The notes under the pieces: generated by a model
What the model was told of the DNA's origin: nothing
The model's database searches: none
Seen by the model: only the letters and a program-made list of their open reading frames with translations
Shown here: positions 21,425 through 31,545 of the stretch, in pieces
Numbering within the stretch: position 1 is the first letter of the stretch
Layout: each line of letters starts with the position of its first letter
Translations under genes and position numbers: made by a program
DNA from: Cydia pomonella
Taxonomy: Eukaryota > Arthropoda > Insecta > Lepidoptera > Tortricidae
NCBI RefSeq assembly: GCF_033807575.1
Contig: NC_084713.1
Coordinates: forward strand, 20,187,389-20,251,388
Direction: 5' to 3'
Length of the DNA stretch: 64,000 bases

Positions 21425-21911
21425 GATGGAAAAATAAAAAAGCGGCCAAGTGCGAGTCGGACTCGCGGACGGAGTTAAAAAAAACTACTTACCAGATCTC
21501 GTTCAAACCAATTTTCGGTGGAAGTTTGCATTACAGGGGGGGGGGGCACACATTTTACCACTTTGGAAGTGTCTCTCGCGCAAACTGTTCAGATTAGAAA
21601 AAAAATTATATTAGAAACCCCAATATTATTTTTGAAGACCTATCCATGATACCCCACACGTATGGGTTTGATGAAAAAAAAATTTTTGAGTTTCAGTTCT
21701 AAGTATGGGGAACCCCCAAAATTTATTGTTTTTTTTTTCTATTTTTGTGTGCAAATCTTTATGCGGTTCATAGAATACATCTACTTACCAAGTTTGAACA
21801 GTATAGTTCTTATAGTTTCGGAAAAAAGTGGCTGTGACATAAACGGACAGACAGACGGACATGACGATCTATAAGGGTTCCGTTTTTTGCCATTTGACTA
21901 CGGAACCCTAA
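21425..21911 (+). repeat. CAAGTGCGAGTCGGACT moth repeat, long form
   Basis: The head GCGGCCAAGTGCGAGTCGGA is followed by a long middle, then ACGGACAGACAGACGGACAT and TTCCGTTTTTTGCCATTTGA, ending TACGGAACCCTAAAAAC. It is immediately followed head-to-tail by a second copy at 21912. A poly-G run (21537-21546) lies inside. Confidence 0.8.
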
Positions 21912-22304
21912 AAACTGGCCAAGTGCGAGTCGGACTATTATATGATGTAACTAAAAATGTACGGTTTTCGCAATTTTTCCTATATCTGTGCTATGAGACG
22001 TTGCTTCGTACCAAATTTCAAGACGGGAAGTACCCTGTAGGTTTTGATTATCTTGTGAGTGTCGAAAATTTGCGGAAATTTGCGGCATAAACCGCTGTAT
22101 CTTTTTATTGCGTTGGCTTAAAAGTTTGATTTTTTCACAGCTCCAAGGGACAGTAGACCTGAGTATTTGATATAAATTCCAACTTGATACCTGTACGCGT
22201 TCCTGAGAAAAAGGGTCTTGACAGACAGACAGACGGACGGACGGACAACAAAGTGTTCCTATAAGGGTTCCGTTTTTTCCTTTCGAGGTACGAAACCTTA
22301 AAAA
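21912..22304 (+). repeat. CAAGTGCGAGTCGGACT moth repeat, second tandem copy
   Basis: The head TGGCCAAGTGCGAGTCGGAC, a different middle region, ACAGACAGACAGACGGACGG and AAGGGTTCCGTTTTTTCC are present. The end GGTACGAAACCTTAAAAAAG is degenerate. The middle is unlike the first copy, so these are two subfamilies joined head-to-tail and not a simple duplication. Confidence 0.8.
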
Positions 22305-22645
22305 AGAGATAAAAACTACGGCGATAATAAATGCTAAATTATGAAAATATGTATGTACTTACACTTTCCTTGTATTTTCCCTACTGGCGTTATTTGTCGC
22401 TAATTTTGTCGGGGCTTCAAATCACAGGTATAAATTGCTGGTATATGCAGCATATATGTCTGTGGTAGGAGCGTTGTAATTAAACCTGTGCTGGTATCGT
22501 TAATAAGTAAGCTTTGATTGGCAATATGTTCCCAACATTCCGTACTGGCTAATATTCCTGTTCATATCCAACAACATAGGTTTTGTGAGTGCTTGGATAC
22601 ATGCCTAGTATATAGGCAGCTTTATTGCAATTATGTTCAATATTA

Positions 22646-22793
22646 GGGCCACACTAGCGTCTCCCGAGCGTATGCACCTAATCAACTATATGGCTGCTGC
22701 TCGACGCGATGGTGGCGCAACTGCGCAGCGACGCCATTTTCCATAGCGCTGAGTAGCCGACGATGCTCTAAAGACGCTAGTGTGGGGTGGTCC
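22646..22793. mobile_element. Harbinger-like MITE, GGGCCACACTAGCGTCT
   Basis: The ends GGGCCACACTAGCGTCT and AGACGCTAGTGTGGGGTGGTCC are inverted, with a small extra block on the right. TTA flanks both sides (22643-22645 and 22794-22796), a TWA-type target duplication. It is 148 bp and GC-rich relative to its surroundings. Confidence 0.75.
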
Positions 22794-22877
22794 TTAATGT
22801 CAAACAAGGTTGACATACATCAGTGAAAAAAGTTTATTATTGGACTAACATAGGGTACTGCTCACAAAGAGTTAATT
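22794..22877 (+). repeat. Dispersed repeat 'H' (AACATAGGGTACTGCTCACA)
   Basis: TTAATGTCAAACAAGGTTGA and AACATAGGGTACTGCTCACA match 24839-24918. The Harbinger-like MITE sits exactly at its left edge. Confidence 0.7.
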
Positions 22878-23060
22878 TAAATACAATATGAAAACGACAA
22901 TAACAGGCAGGTTTTAATAATAAATTAGTTCTAAATAATTTTATGATTTGATAAAAGCTTTTGATGTCTTCAGTCGAACATTACTACTTTAATAAATTAG
23001 ATTTATATGACAATCAAAACAAACTATTTTCCCCTTCTTTTTTTTCGTTAGAAACTAATG

Positions 23061-23170
23061 GCAAAATAACTCGCCAAAGGTAAGCTACTGCAATCCAACG
23101 AAGGAAATACAAATATCGGTATCCCTCAAGGGTCAGTATTTGGACATAACTTATTTATTAACAATATACC
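23061..23170 (+). pseudogene. Tiny reverse-transcriptase fragment (PQGS block)
   Basis: A plus-strand frame reads SNEGNTNIGIPQGSVFGHN followed by LFINNIPR. GIPQGSVFG is the conserved block that precedes the catalytic YADD block in non-LTR reverse transcriptases. Only about 35 codons survive. Confidence 0.65.
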
Positions 23171-24255
23171 TAGATGCTTATTTTTTACACATGCCCATAC
23201 CCGTGATGTGCCGCCATAGATGCTAATAACATTACCACCCCATGACCTTCCAACTTCAAAATTTCTCACAACCTCAATTAAAAACAAAAAGCCCGTGTTA
23301 AATGTTCAAAACGTTCAAATCGACGTAACGATGTCGTTACCGATACTCTAACAAGGCAAAGTTACCGCTTGTACTGGTTAATTACAAAGTACATACACAT
23401 GGAACATACTAGCTAGTCGAAAAGAGCTTAAAGCCAAGCGTTTGATCGACATCAAAAATTTGTTAACAATTTTAAACTCTACTCAATGGTAATAAGGTAA
23501 AAACTGTTTACATACTTCTGACGTAGACTAATCTAAGGTTGCATACATCGTTATATCAAGCGTGTTATAAAGGCGTATCTTCCGAAATACTGCAGCTATT
23601 ATATGATATTTTACCTGAGTAAGGAGGTAGCTCACATTGTCGGGTGAATGTAGGGTAATTAGCTGTGTGATACAGAGGCCATGCACTTATAATTTGGATA
23701 CTGTTTAGGACTATTTCACACGAATATTGTAATTGTGGCAATAGTAAACATTTCCGTCCATTTCAAATTGCATAAACAGAACACTAAACGGCGTCATACA
23801 CATTTTTTCGTGGTTTTGTTTCATAGTCAAAGTTGTTCAGTATTATATGTATTTGTGTTTATGGTTCCTGTACTCCAAAAGATGTCATAGTTATTAAAGA
23901 AAACTAGGTAAAGGTTATATTCGATAAAGCCTATATTATAATAGGAAGACTTCAAGTGGGTAATTTGTAATGTAGCAACCTATTTAAACAACGAAATTTT
24001 CACCTCGGCCTAAAAGAACTGGAAAAATGCCTTAATACTAGCTAGGTAAGAGAAATGTAATTAACATCAAACTAACATAATACTTGTGAAATCTGAATAT
24101 CCCTTATACGCCACGTGACACAATATTATTGCACATGCGCCTCACTTTGTCGCTAATTAGTAGCAGGCTACACAATAATTTCACTGGGAGCTAATTATTT
24201 TGTGAAACACACCGGGTCGTTTGTGTACGTTACTAGAATAATAGTACTAGTACCT
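23171..24255. other. No supported gene
   Basis: AT-rich DNA with no recognisable feature. Confidence 0.4.
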
Positions 24256-24259
24256 TCTT

Positions 24260-24518
24260 ATATCTCAACATCAAGCAGCATCTGTCATCTCATGTGGAAA
24301 CTCGCATCCTCACCATCTTTGGCCATGTATGTCGTCAAAGACATATGGCTGTTGAGGGACGTGTGGTTCAGGAAAGAGTGGATGCTACCAGACCACGAAC
24401 AAAACCACCAATGAGACGAACAGACCAGGTCAAAGCTGCACTGGATGGGTTGGCTCACGAATGTACCAGGAAGGCAGCCAACAGAAAGGCTTGTTGTAAA
24501 GCTCGTCACGAAGCGTGA
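24260..24518 (+). pseudogene. LINE C-terminus (RTE-like, GHV/DQVK type)
   Basis: The open frame to the stop at 24516-24518 reads HVETRILTIFGHVCRQ, VEGRVVQERVDATRPRTKP, MRRTDQVKAALDGL and AANRKACCKARHEA. This fits the FGH..R, G+V...R and RWTDQVK blocks and the A.DR..W tail of RTE-type C-termini, but the Trp residues are replaced (FGH for WFGH, CC for W), showing decay. It is 5'-truncated. Confidence 0.65.
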
Positions 24519-24756
24519 CCACTCTGACATGAATGAATCGACATAGAAGAAGCAAAATAGGGCAGTATTTAAAATTTACTACCGGGTATGAAAAATGCTT
24601 GCTAAAGACAGAGATAGCATGCTGGTGCAAATGTATTGTGGATGGTAAAAAACCTAGTTTAAAACATTCTGTTAGAAGGTCGCGCAGAAAACAAACTTCC
24701 AGAAGTGCAGAATGTGCAGTATTTCTCGTATAGGTATAAAATGGTTCTCGCATCGT

Positions 24757-24918
24757 ATAAATGTTAATATACAGAGAGGAAAATTAGGACTACGTTTGTA
24801 TGAAAAGGTGATTTCGCGCGGGTTCACCACTTTCGTCTTAATGTCAAACAAGATTGACAGACATCAGTAAACAAGTTAACTACTGGTTTAACATAGGGTA
24901 CTGCTCACAAAGAATCAA
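24757..24918 (+). repeat. Dispersed repeat 'E' plus 'H', joined
   Basis: TTAATATACAGAGAGGAAAA and GTGATTTCGCGCGG (E) are followed by TTAATGTCAAACAAGATTGA and AACATAGGGTACTGCTCACA (H). E alone occurs near 1879 and 8775, and H alone at 22794, so this copy may show the parent arrangement. Confidence 0.65.
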
Positions 24919-25337
24919 TTGTCTATGACCGTAATAAGATTCATATACTAGCCGTGTCTTATCCAACCTCGACATTGGCAGAATCATCAACACCTTGATG
25001 GAGCCATAACACGAAAAATTGATTGATTGAATCAATTGTCAACAAACCTTGCGACGAAAATATCTACAGACGTTTTTAATAAAGCAATAAGTGTCACGAT
25101 AAATCAGGTGGCCTCTTTTGTTTACAACTTTTTAAAATTCGGTTTGCTTGGAAAACATACACGATTGAAAAAGATTTTTTTTGCAGCTACACTAAGAATT
25201 CTGCAACCACTACATCAATATTAAACCTACTCCAGTATGCTCATAAAACGCTCCACCGTCTGCTTAAACTTTAAACCGGAGAAAAACAATCAATTTGTGC
25301 TGTTCGCGTATGCACACGGCACTTCAGTTTTACATGC

Positions 25338-25632
25338 ACTTCGCTATAAAATGGACGTAAACTTCATGTGAGGTAAATCCAGTATAACTCGTTACGGACT
25401 AGAAGCAAAGATCGTAGCCGAATTGGTACGTTAAACTAAGTGATAAAACTACACAACTTCTTTGCATTTGTAACCATTTTTTTTTTCAGGAAGTGGCCAA
25501 AAATTATTTTCTTTTGAGCCAACTTGAAATGGAGTTTGATTCATTACCAAAAACTTTTTAAATATGTTGTGTCTTCTTAAATAAAGGACACAAACAAGGA
25601 CAATAAAGGACATATTCTACAGAAAACTTGAT
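25338..25632 (+). repeat. Dispersed repeat 'X', uninterrupted copy
   Basis: ACTTCGCTATAAAATGGACG to AGAAAACTTGAT. It contains TATAAAA near its start, a T-tract ending CAGGAAGTGGCC, and AATAAA near the end, like a small transcription unit or solo LTR. It is unassigned. The second copy (27028-30731) is split by a 3.4-kb element, and this copy gives the empty site TTTAAATATGTTGTG at 25559-25570. Confidence 0.75.
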
Positions 25633-25639
25633 TTATTGT

Positions 25640-26400
25640 CCATTTCATTTTTATAAGTCAAACAAAGTCAGTTGAGTCGCATAATTGTAGATTCCAAAAT
25701 CTCCAGATTCCTAACCAATATTTAGGGGTCTCTTAATTTTTTTTTGTTGAGAAATGATTTTGAAGACCGCTTCATACATACTACATAATATATAAAAAAC
25801 AAATTGTGTTAGTACAAAAAAAGGTTGAAGCTTCAAACCTCTTTTATTTTGTGATGGCTACAAGAAAGCCTCAATATTATAACTCATGCTAGAAATTATT
25901 TGAGGCAAGATGGTATATACAAATTGGTTATACAGGGTGATTCATGAGACGTGAGCTGGACTAAGACTACACAATCAGCAAATGTTAATGAATCGTTCAC
26001 CATCATATTTAAGTAAAACAATCACGCTTTTTATCTGTTATTTAACTTTTTCTTAAGGACAAATTTGATTATCTACAATCATGGACACCCTACAACAATT
26101 AATTAACAAAGATAAAACCTCTTTAACCGTTATGACAGCACTTTGATTATGAAGAAAATAAAATGTCACACTTGAGTGAGATACGATTTTATAAAAGTAA
26201 CCACACTCCGATGACATTCACTTTGTCACTTATTTTGGATAAAACAAAGAGGGTGACCATAAATATCGTAAATAAAATAAAACTCTTTTTTTTGAACAGT
26301 AAAAATTAAATTAACGTTAATCTCACAAATACTGGTACGAAACAGTTGCTGATAATTTACCGAATATGCAGGCTTGATCCTGCTCACGTCTCCTGAATCA
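25640..26400. other. No supported gene
   Basis: AT-rich. Nothing I can support beyond short shadow frames. Confidence 0.4.
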
Positions 26401-26404
26401 TCCT

Positions 26405-26800
26405 GTATAGTGTCCGATTGAAGATTCGGTATCGGCCAGATTCGGTCAAAAGTCATGTTTCGGTCGCAGTTTCGGTTTCAGCCAAAAAAAGGCCGAACCT
26501 TTCGGCCGGGCCGAAACTTACAAAATGGTACTTCTTACTATGAAACTAAACTATGTGACAAAGATTAAAAGTTGGGGAACAAGTAGGACATCAATATTAA
26601 TATACTGATTTATGTATACAGAAATTAATTGGTTTATTGGAAAACAAAATTTCCCTAATGAGGGCTCCACTGGTCGGCCGACGCAGTTTTAATAAGTGTG
26701 TAAAGGGGTTTACTGAGAGTTTTTCAACGATTTTAACATTTCTATAAAAGTTTCGGTTTTGGTTTCGGCAAAAAAAAAAACCTTTGGTTTTGGTCGGACA
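26405..26800. repeat. TTCGGTTTCGGCC-rich degenerate repeat
   Basis: Clusters such as TTCGGTATCGGCCAGATTCG, CAGTTTCGGTTTCAGCC and GGTTTTGGTTTCGGC occur at 26425-26520 and 26745-26800, separated by unrelated DNA. They are built from a TTCGGT/CGGCCGAA unit that occurs widely in moth genomes (from memory). Confidence 0.5.
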
Positions 26801-26993
26801 TTACTTAGGTACTTAATGAATATTGCAAGTTAATAAACGCTTGTAAGAATAGGTGTGTAGCCGATACTCATCTATTTCGTTCAATCAATATAATGGCTAG
26901 TGTTCTTTGTAGTATTGGTTAAAGTGATCACACCCATAGCAACAATGGCGTTAAGGCGTTTTCACACTGTTTTTTTAAGGAAATACATTTTTA

Positions 26994-27027
26994 AAATTAA
27001 AACTAATTCTACGGATTCCACTCACGT
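26994..27027 (+). repeat. 34-bp perfect direct repeat, left copy
   Basis: Identical to 30738-30771 (AAATTAAAACTAATTCTACG, continuing to CCACTCACGT). The two copies bracket interrupted repeat X. The right copy continues into a longer repeat (30738-30865). Confidence 0.85.
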
Positions 27028-27255
27028 ACTTCGCTATAAAATGGACGTAAACTTCATGTGAGGTAAATCCAGTATAACTCGTTACGGAATACGAGCAAAG
27101 ATCGTAGCCGAATTGGTACGTTAAACTAAGTGATAAAACCACACAACTTCTTTGCATTTGTAACCATATTTTTTTCAGGAAGTGGCCAAAAATTATTTTC
27201 TTTTGAGTCAAACTTAAAGTGGAGTTACATTAATTACCAAAAATAATTTAAATAT

Positions 27256-30200
27256 CTGCCGTCCTATCTCTAAAACCGCTCAAAGCTGCATAATACCAGT
27301 TTTCATTTGGACAAATATTCTAAAAGAGAAAAGAATTCTCTATCGACTGATCTTGGAATCATATTTTTATCTGTTGTAGTTACGGAGATACAGACTCGAC
27401 CTAACACGCTAACTGCATTATAATTTGATACTTCTCAATACTATAAAATCGCACAATACATTATTCTTCTATAAGTAATATAAAAGCGCTTAGCCAGTTT
27501 TTTATTTTAATTAAACTTTTACGTTATACATAGCTAAAACACATTTACTTGGAAAAACTATTAATATGTTTTATCAAGTACAATTTTTTTTTATTAAATA
27601 CTACACAAAAAAACAGTTACTATGCTTAAACATGGCTTACGTTCTTTAACCGTTTGTGTAAAAGACTTTTATTGCGATTCATGTAACAAATACATCACTA
27701 AAACCTATTTAGTGTGCTTAACGGGTAATTATGTTTGAGAAAAAGAATAATAATACAACAGTTAAACACGGCCAACCAACAATGACACGCTAAAACCCCG
27801 CTAAGTGTAAAACATATTCCCTTGAATTTTATTACGTAAGGCAGACAGTTTAACAATGCGCCGTGCGCTGTAAGTTGTATTTTTTATTCGGTGACTAATG
27901 GATGCATGCTTATATAAAAAAAAACCGGAAACCGAAAGTAAGTGTTACGATTTACATACAAAAATGGAGAACGATAAACCAATGATAATTCACGTCGGTA
28001 GTGGATTTCTACGTAGCGAGAACATAGTCACTATGAAGACATGATCTAATTTAAAAAGCAACTATATACTTAATAGAGAGTTGCTGGAATTGCTCAAACA
28101 TATTGAGTTGGTCTTCCAAAGGTCTAAGTAGCAAGTGTCAGCATAAACTAATATAGCTAGTAAGAGGGATTGAGCTAATGCAATCTTAGTGGTGTAATGT
28201 TTCGAACTCTGCGGAGTGATGCTTTTATATCAAACCTTCTAAACTCGCTCATCTGAGGTATCCATGATAGAGAAACAGCGAGATTTAAGAGACCTGGGGA
28301 GAGTAGGAAATCTAAATAGGTACCTACCGTTAAAAATAATGGCAGGTAGAGTACTAAAATCAGTCCTGGCAGAACACTTTGACCTATCACTATAACTTCA
28401 GTGGATTTACCTTGAGACCGTAACGTGAAAGTCCAAATCAAAATGCTTTCTAAATTAGTGTTCATGTTCATAGTGCAGATAGTCTATGGTAGATGAGTAA
28501 AAGAGCCTTGACAGTATGTTTAAAGTGGTAGAAGAAGGAAATATAACGTGTTAGAGTATATAAAGTAAGGAAATGAAACATGAAACAACACGCTGCCCCG
28601 TCCTGTGCAGGCACAATAAAGATTAAGAGCAATCCACCTCTGTTGACGCCCTACTTAATAACTATGAAACTAGTTCACTGTCACAGGAGATACATTAAGA
28701 GAACGGAATATGCCTACTAAGATGTCGAAGTCACCCGCGTTGAAAGCATTACCGAAATCCAAGAATGATAATTGATAACACCGTGATATACCATATCTGC
28801 AGTATTTTTACAAGAGCGATAATTGTACTGTGCCGAGTAGGGTAACCGGGTTAATATGGGTTCGTGAGCGCATTTCTGTTCAAAACGGTAATCTGTTTAT
28901 GTACAAAAGACACTCAAGAACTTTAGAGAGGAAACAAAAAAATGGAAATAAATAGAGCGGTAGTTTGAGAAGGAGAAGGAATTGGACTTTCTAACGGCAT
29001 CTTACCAAAGCGACGGGAAAATATAAGAAGAATAGAGCTATCGAGGATACATATGATGATATGATCAATAAGGTGAATTAGAGGGAGGATCATGTTTTGG
29101 CTCGCATCGTCTTTTCCTTAGACGAGACGAACATTAAAAAAAGTTAAGTAGATGCATTAGAAGGGAAGTTTAGATTTTTGTACTTAACGAGAAAAAGTTT
29201 CAGAAGAAAAGAAGTGCAGATTAATGGAGTCGAAATCAAAAAAGGTATTAATTGAGCTTTGTAATAGTTACTAACTCCAAATAACTTAAGAAACTACCAC
29301 ACTTTAGCGGGTCCCCAAATTCAACGGAATTATGAAAGTGTAGCCTCTGATCATCTCCGCATATTGTACTACAGCCATTCCATAATGCATGAGATTAATG
29401 CTTTATTTTTATGCGAAGGGTGTTAAAGGCTGATTTTGGCTGCCCTATATAAAAACCTACTAGGTAAGGTGGGTAACTAATTATTGGAAATTCGTTTTTT
29501 ATCTTATTTGTATCCATCTCGTAAGTACTCACCCGATTACAGAGACACCTGCTCCAAAATCGGCACAATTATTATGATTACTACAGATTTCTATGCCTCT
29601 AAACCTAGTAAGTAGCATGTTAACTTACCTTTTACCGTAGTAAAACTCAGGAAGTCACAAATTCCGTATAAAAAACTAGTAGGGATCTGAGAAATGATAG
29701 GTTTTAGTGTAGTCATTTAGCCTTACTAGGTTTTTGAACTGGCAATCAAAGCGCGGGGGGCGCATTTTCAAAAGTGGGCTTCATTAGATACTGGGCCTTA
29801 CATGGATCAGGCACCTTACAATGGTTAGTAATCTACTTCTTCACGTACATTTTTTTAATATAAAATTTAACACATTTTTGAGACTGACACAATCTGCGTT
29901 TTAAAAATTTTAAAAAGTTGACGACTGATTTGTTAGTATTTTTTAAGTTTTTGTATTTATTTTTGCATGCGAATAAATACATATATGATACAGATGTGAT
30001 TTAACATATTGAATTTCTCTTAAAACTTAGTATAATGCAGGTTAACATGATTTTGTTAATACAATAAACGTTTTTTTGTGAATATTTCCAAGACTTAAAC
30101 CTAGTGAGCATTACTAGTTCGTCATTTAACGGGGTTTTAGTATAGGAATGCATACAAATTACTTCAATATGTATAGTCATTACATAGCTAAAAAATGGTT

Positions 30201-30679
30201 ACAGTCCAATAACGTGTTTATTACAAATGTTTTCTAGGTAATATTTTAACAGATAAAATACTATAAAATTGTTCAGTACCTTTGCGGTTATTAAGCTATG
30301 TTTTGTTTATTACACAATTCACAATTACGATACTATAAACACGTAAATTGACTTGGCCGTTATTTAGTTATTTTTTATATGTTATTCAATTCTAAAGAAC
30401 GGTTAACGTATACTTAACGGTGTTTTAGGAGTAATAACGCACATATTTTAGTAATTATTTGCAACACTAAAACACAAAATTGTGATTTTCTAATTAATAA
30501 TATAATATTTGAGGAAATGGTTTTCAAACAAAGTAAGGATAAATTTAGTTTTAATTTTTGCACAAAAGAAATCCGGAAGAAATGTACACATTTTCTAGAG
30601 ATATGGGTTTGAACGTTTTTTGCCCATATCTCAAAACTATAATTTGTGGGTTAGATAGGTTTTAGTGATAGGACGGCAG
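27256..30679. mobile_element. 3.4-kb element with 22-bp terminal inverted repeats
   Basis: The ends are CTGCCGTCCTATCTCTAAAA and its complement ...TAGTGATAGGACGGCAG, with 21 of 22 bases paired. ATAT lies on both sides (27252-27255 and 30680-30683), while the empty copy of repeat X has one ATAT. The target duplication is therefore ATAT, or TA with ends shifted by one base. Near the ends, CTAAAAC-type motifs recur on the left and their complements on the right. No transposase frame survives. A decayed LINE lies inside (27930-29420). The superfamily is not assigned; a 4-bp duplication would suit Sola- or Chapaev-type elements, and TA would suit Tc1/mariner. Confidence 0.75.
27930..29420 (-). pseudogene. 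Heavily decayed LINE reverse transcriptase (Jockey-like)
   Basis: Minus-strand blocks lie in several frames but in the right order: LIPFFDFDSINLHFFSSETF, LSKVLE, PGYPTRHSTIIALVK, LSFLDFGNAFNAGDFDIL, FHSY with GRQQR, SVLPGLILVLYLPLF and SLLLAILVYADTCYLDL. These correspond to RT blocks from the lead-in through LDFSKAFD and PQGSVLGP to the thumb. Many stops and frame changes make it a long-dead copy. The catalytic YADD region is not legible to me. It lies inside the 27256-30679 element, so it either inserted there later or was carried along. Confidence 0.75.
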
Positions 30680-30737
30680 ATATGTTGTGTCTTCTTGAAT
30701 AAAGGACTCAAGATTCTACAGAAAACTTGATCAAATG

Positions 30738-30865
30738 AAATTAAAACTAATTCTACGGATTCCACTCACGTGTTTTTAGTCACTCGCGCGACATGTTTCG
30801 GAGAGCCTAGGTCTCCTTTCTTAAACACTAATAGTGTGAGCAGCGTTCAGGACGTGGGAAATATT
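30738..30865 (+). repeat. Repeat 'G' (CACTCGCGCGACATGTTTCG)
   Basis: It begins with the 34-bp direct repeat and continues AGTCACTCGCGCGACATGTT, GGAGAGCCTAGGTCTCC (a palindrome) and GAGCAGCGTTCAGGACGTGG. I recall it as a lepidopteran interspersed repeat. Confidence 0.55.
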
Positions 30866-31039
30866 TTTTTTATAAATTATTCGATTGCTATTTTAAAACC
30901 ATTTTATGCAGGTACTTAAATAAAAAAAAAAACAAGCCGTTCCATAGTTCGCGTTCAGCTATGCAGGTTTCATCAAGTGAACAAAAAACAAATCAGCTAT
31001 AGGCTTCGTCATCTAATAACAAATGATGTAATCCGCAAC

Positions 31040-31310
31040 AGGCTTTGTCAAACTCAACTACAAAATAAACTAGACCACCTCGGAGCGTAGCCACTAGCCA
31101 GCCCAAACGTCCCCATGACGATGGTGGGGTTGCCCTGTTGAAACCGAGGAGATCTTTTGGACCATATACGATTCGGGGCGAGGATCGCAACCCTTCTCTC
31201 TAAGGCGCGAACCAAATTCCCACACAAACTCTTTAAACTAGATTTTGGGTATTCAAGAATGGCTAAATGTACTAGGTAAGCTAAGGACATAGGCATTAAC
31301 GCGAAACTAG
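31040..31310. other. GC-richer block, unassigned
   Basis: Two overlapping minus frames (65 and 80 codons) cross it, and CTCGGAGCGTAGCCACTAGC looks like the reverse of a retroelement 3' region. No motif allows assignment. Confidence 0.3.
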
Positions 31311-31334
31311 GACCCGATTTACGGACGGATTAGA

Positions 31335-31545
31335 CCCTAGGGCCCGCTTGGCAACTTCCAAGAATTGGTGTATATTAGTATTTTTACGAAAGCGACTGCC
31401 ATCTGTCCTTTCAACCGGATTAGTCCGGTTTCCTCAAGATGTTTTCCTTCAACGAAAAGCGACTGGTAAATATCAAATGCTCGTATATAAGTTCCGAAAA
31501 ACTCATTGGTACGATCCGAGGTTTGTACCAACAACGATTCGACGT
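31335..31545 (-). mobile_element. tRNA-derived SINE 'B', decayed minus copy
   Basis: TACGAAAGCGACTGCCATCT, GATTAGTCCGGTTTCCTC, GATGTTTTCCTTCAACGAAA and CCGAAAAACTCATTGGTACG follow reversed SINE B. The middle is shortened and the tRNA head is cut after the GGTACGA end. Confidence 0.75.

Larger units (their letters stand above)
27028..30731 (+). repeat. Dispersed repeat 'X', copy 2, split
   Basis: 27028-27255 matches 25338-25565, and 30684-30731 matches the end of the first copy. The two parts are separated by the element at 27256-30679 plus one copy of ATAT. Confidence 0.8.

Noticed and set aside
30993..31296. Overlapping minus frames as a gene
   Set aside because: Two registers are equally open, with no motif. 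More likely a retroelement 3' region, but not assignable.
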